A stretch of DNA of 6,360 nt from Desulfonatronospira sp. (lineage in GTDB: Bacteria; Desulfobacterota; Desulfovibrionia; Desulfovibrionales; Desulfonatronovibrionaceae): contig SLAE01000098.1 of NCBI GenBank assembly GCA_007127015.1, positions 1 to 6,360 of the forward strand. Direction: 5' to 3'. Shown one piece after another: positions 6,128-6,360 of the stretch. The translations under genes were made by a program, and so were the position numbers. Every line of letters begins with the position of its first letter. Positions within the stretch are counted from its first letter, which is position 1. The notes beneath the pieces were generated by a model. That model did not search any database. It worked only from the letters and a program-made list of their open reading frames with translations, and was not told the origin of the DNA.

Positions 6128-6360
6128 TTAAAAACTCTTCTGTAGCAAACCAAGTATTCGCCTGATTTCCTCCGAATCCTGGCAATGCTGGGCCCTGGCC
6201 AGAGCCATTTTCAAGTTTTCCTTGCTCATTTTGGACATGCACCTGTCAATGAATTCTTCCACCTGGGCCAGAACCATGCTTTTATCCCCCAGGAAATCAT
6301 GTTTATGCATTTTGCTGTGCACAAAAAAATCCGCTTCATCCGGATTTAAGCCGCTCAAGC
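6128..6360 (-). CDS. dnaG: C-terminal end of probable DNA primase DnaG (start outside window)
   Basis: Only the last 76 codons and a partial codon are visible; the frame is open to the window edge, and the TTG at 6358 is internal or undecidable. DnaG makes RNA primers at the replication fork, and its C-terminal helical domain binds the DnaB helicase. The visible part is helical: VEEFIDRCMSKMSKENLKMALARAQHCQDSEEIRRILGLLQ has the amphipathic pattern and the 'A(x)n D-E-E ... L-L-x-L-x-Q' ending common at DnaG C-termini. The catalytic Toprim and zinc-binding parts would lie upstream of the window, so nothing diagnostic can be seen. The call rests mainly on position: dnaG directly upstream of rpoD is a widespread arrangement. 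It could instead be an unrelated helical protein. Confidence 0.6.
   Translation of the reverse strand, partial: LSGLNPDEADFFVHSKMHKHDFLGDKSMVLAQVEEFIDRCMSKMSKENLKMALARAQHCQDSEEIRRILGLLQKSF

Noticed and set aside
1..6360. Search for CRISPR arrays, tRNA, rRNA, transposase, integrase or defence genes
   Set aside because: No regularly spaced repeats, no tRNA-like cloverleaf noticed, and no mobile-element proteins in any frame; the nuclease is an exported SNase type, not a defence nuclease.

Overview
The window looks like an ordinary chromosomal segment of a Gram-negative bacterium, most likely a deltaproteobacterium (Thermodesulfobacteriota) of the Desulfovibrionales type. The reasons are a metX-metW methionine pair, a primary sigma factor with region 1.1 and a long non-conserved region, and what appears to be the end of dnaG upstream of rpoD. 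The lineage is inferred from gene content and protein character, not from a search.

Layout. Positions 1-1537 (+) hold the 3' part of metX (homoserine O-acyltransferase, start outside the window) and the complete metW, tightly coupled with a TTG start. Positions 1649-2899 (+) encode a 416-residue protein with a class I glutamine-amidotransferase-like (BPL_N-like) N-terminal half, an apparently intact Cys-His-Glu triad, and a C-terminal half I do not recognise. It faces a minus-strand block: a 61-codon hypothetical gene (2923-3108) with a strong Shine-Dalgarno, and an exported thermonuclease-family protein with an Ada-like Cys-rich tail (3155-3832). Next come a large structured terminator (3912-3994), the complete rpoD gene (4038-5804), a 323-bp AT-rich gap with three perfect inverted repeats, and the last 76 codons of a gene that is probably dnaG (6128-6360).

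How the genes work together. MetX acylates homoserine, and MetW is its usual partner. DnaG and RpoD belong to the macromolecular-synthesis cluster (primase and housekeeping sigma factor). The nuclease and the small protein lie downstream of the rpoD terminator and may share a transcript. The BPL_N-like gene has its own candidate promoter, so it need not belong to the metXW operon.

I see no tRNA, rRNA, CRISPR array, insertion sequence, phage gene or clear sign of horizontal transfer, and no evidence of a new multi-gene system. The items most worth a second look are the BPL_N-like protein and its possibly leaderless start, the small conserved-looking ORF, the nested terminator after rpoD, and the palindromes in the rpoD leader.
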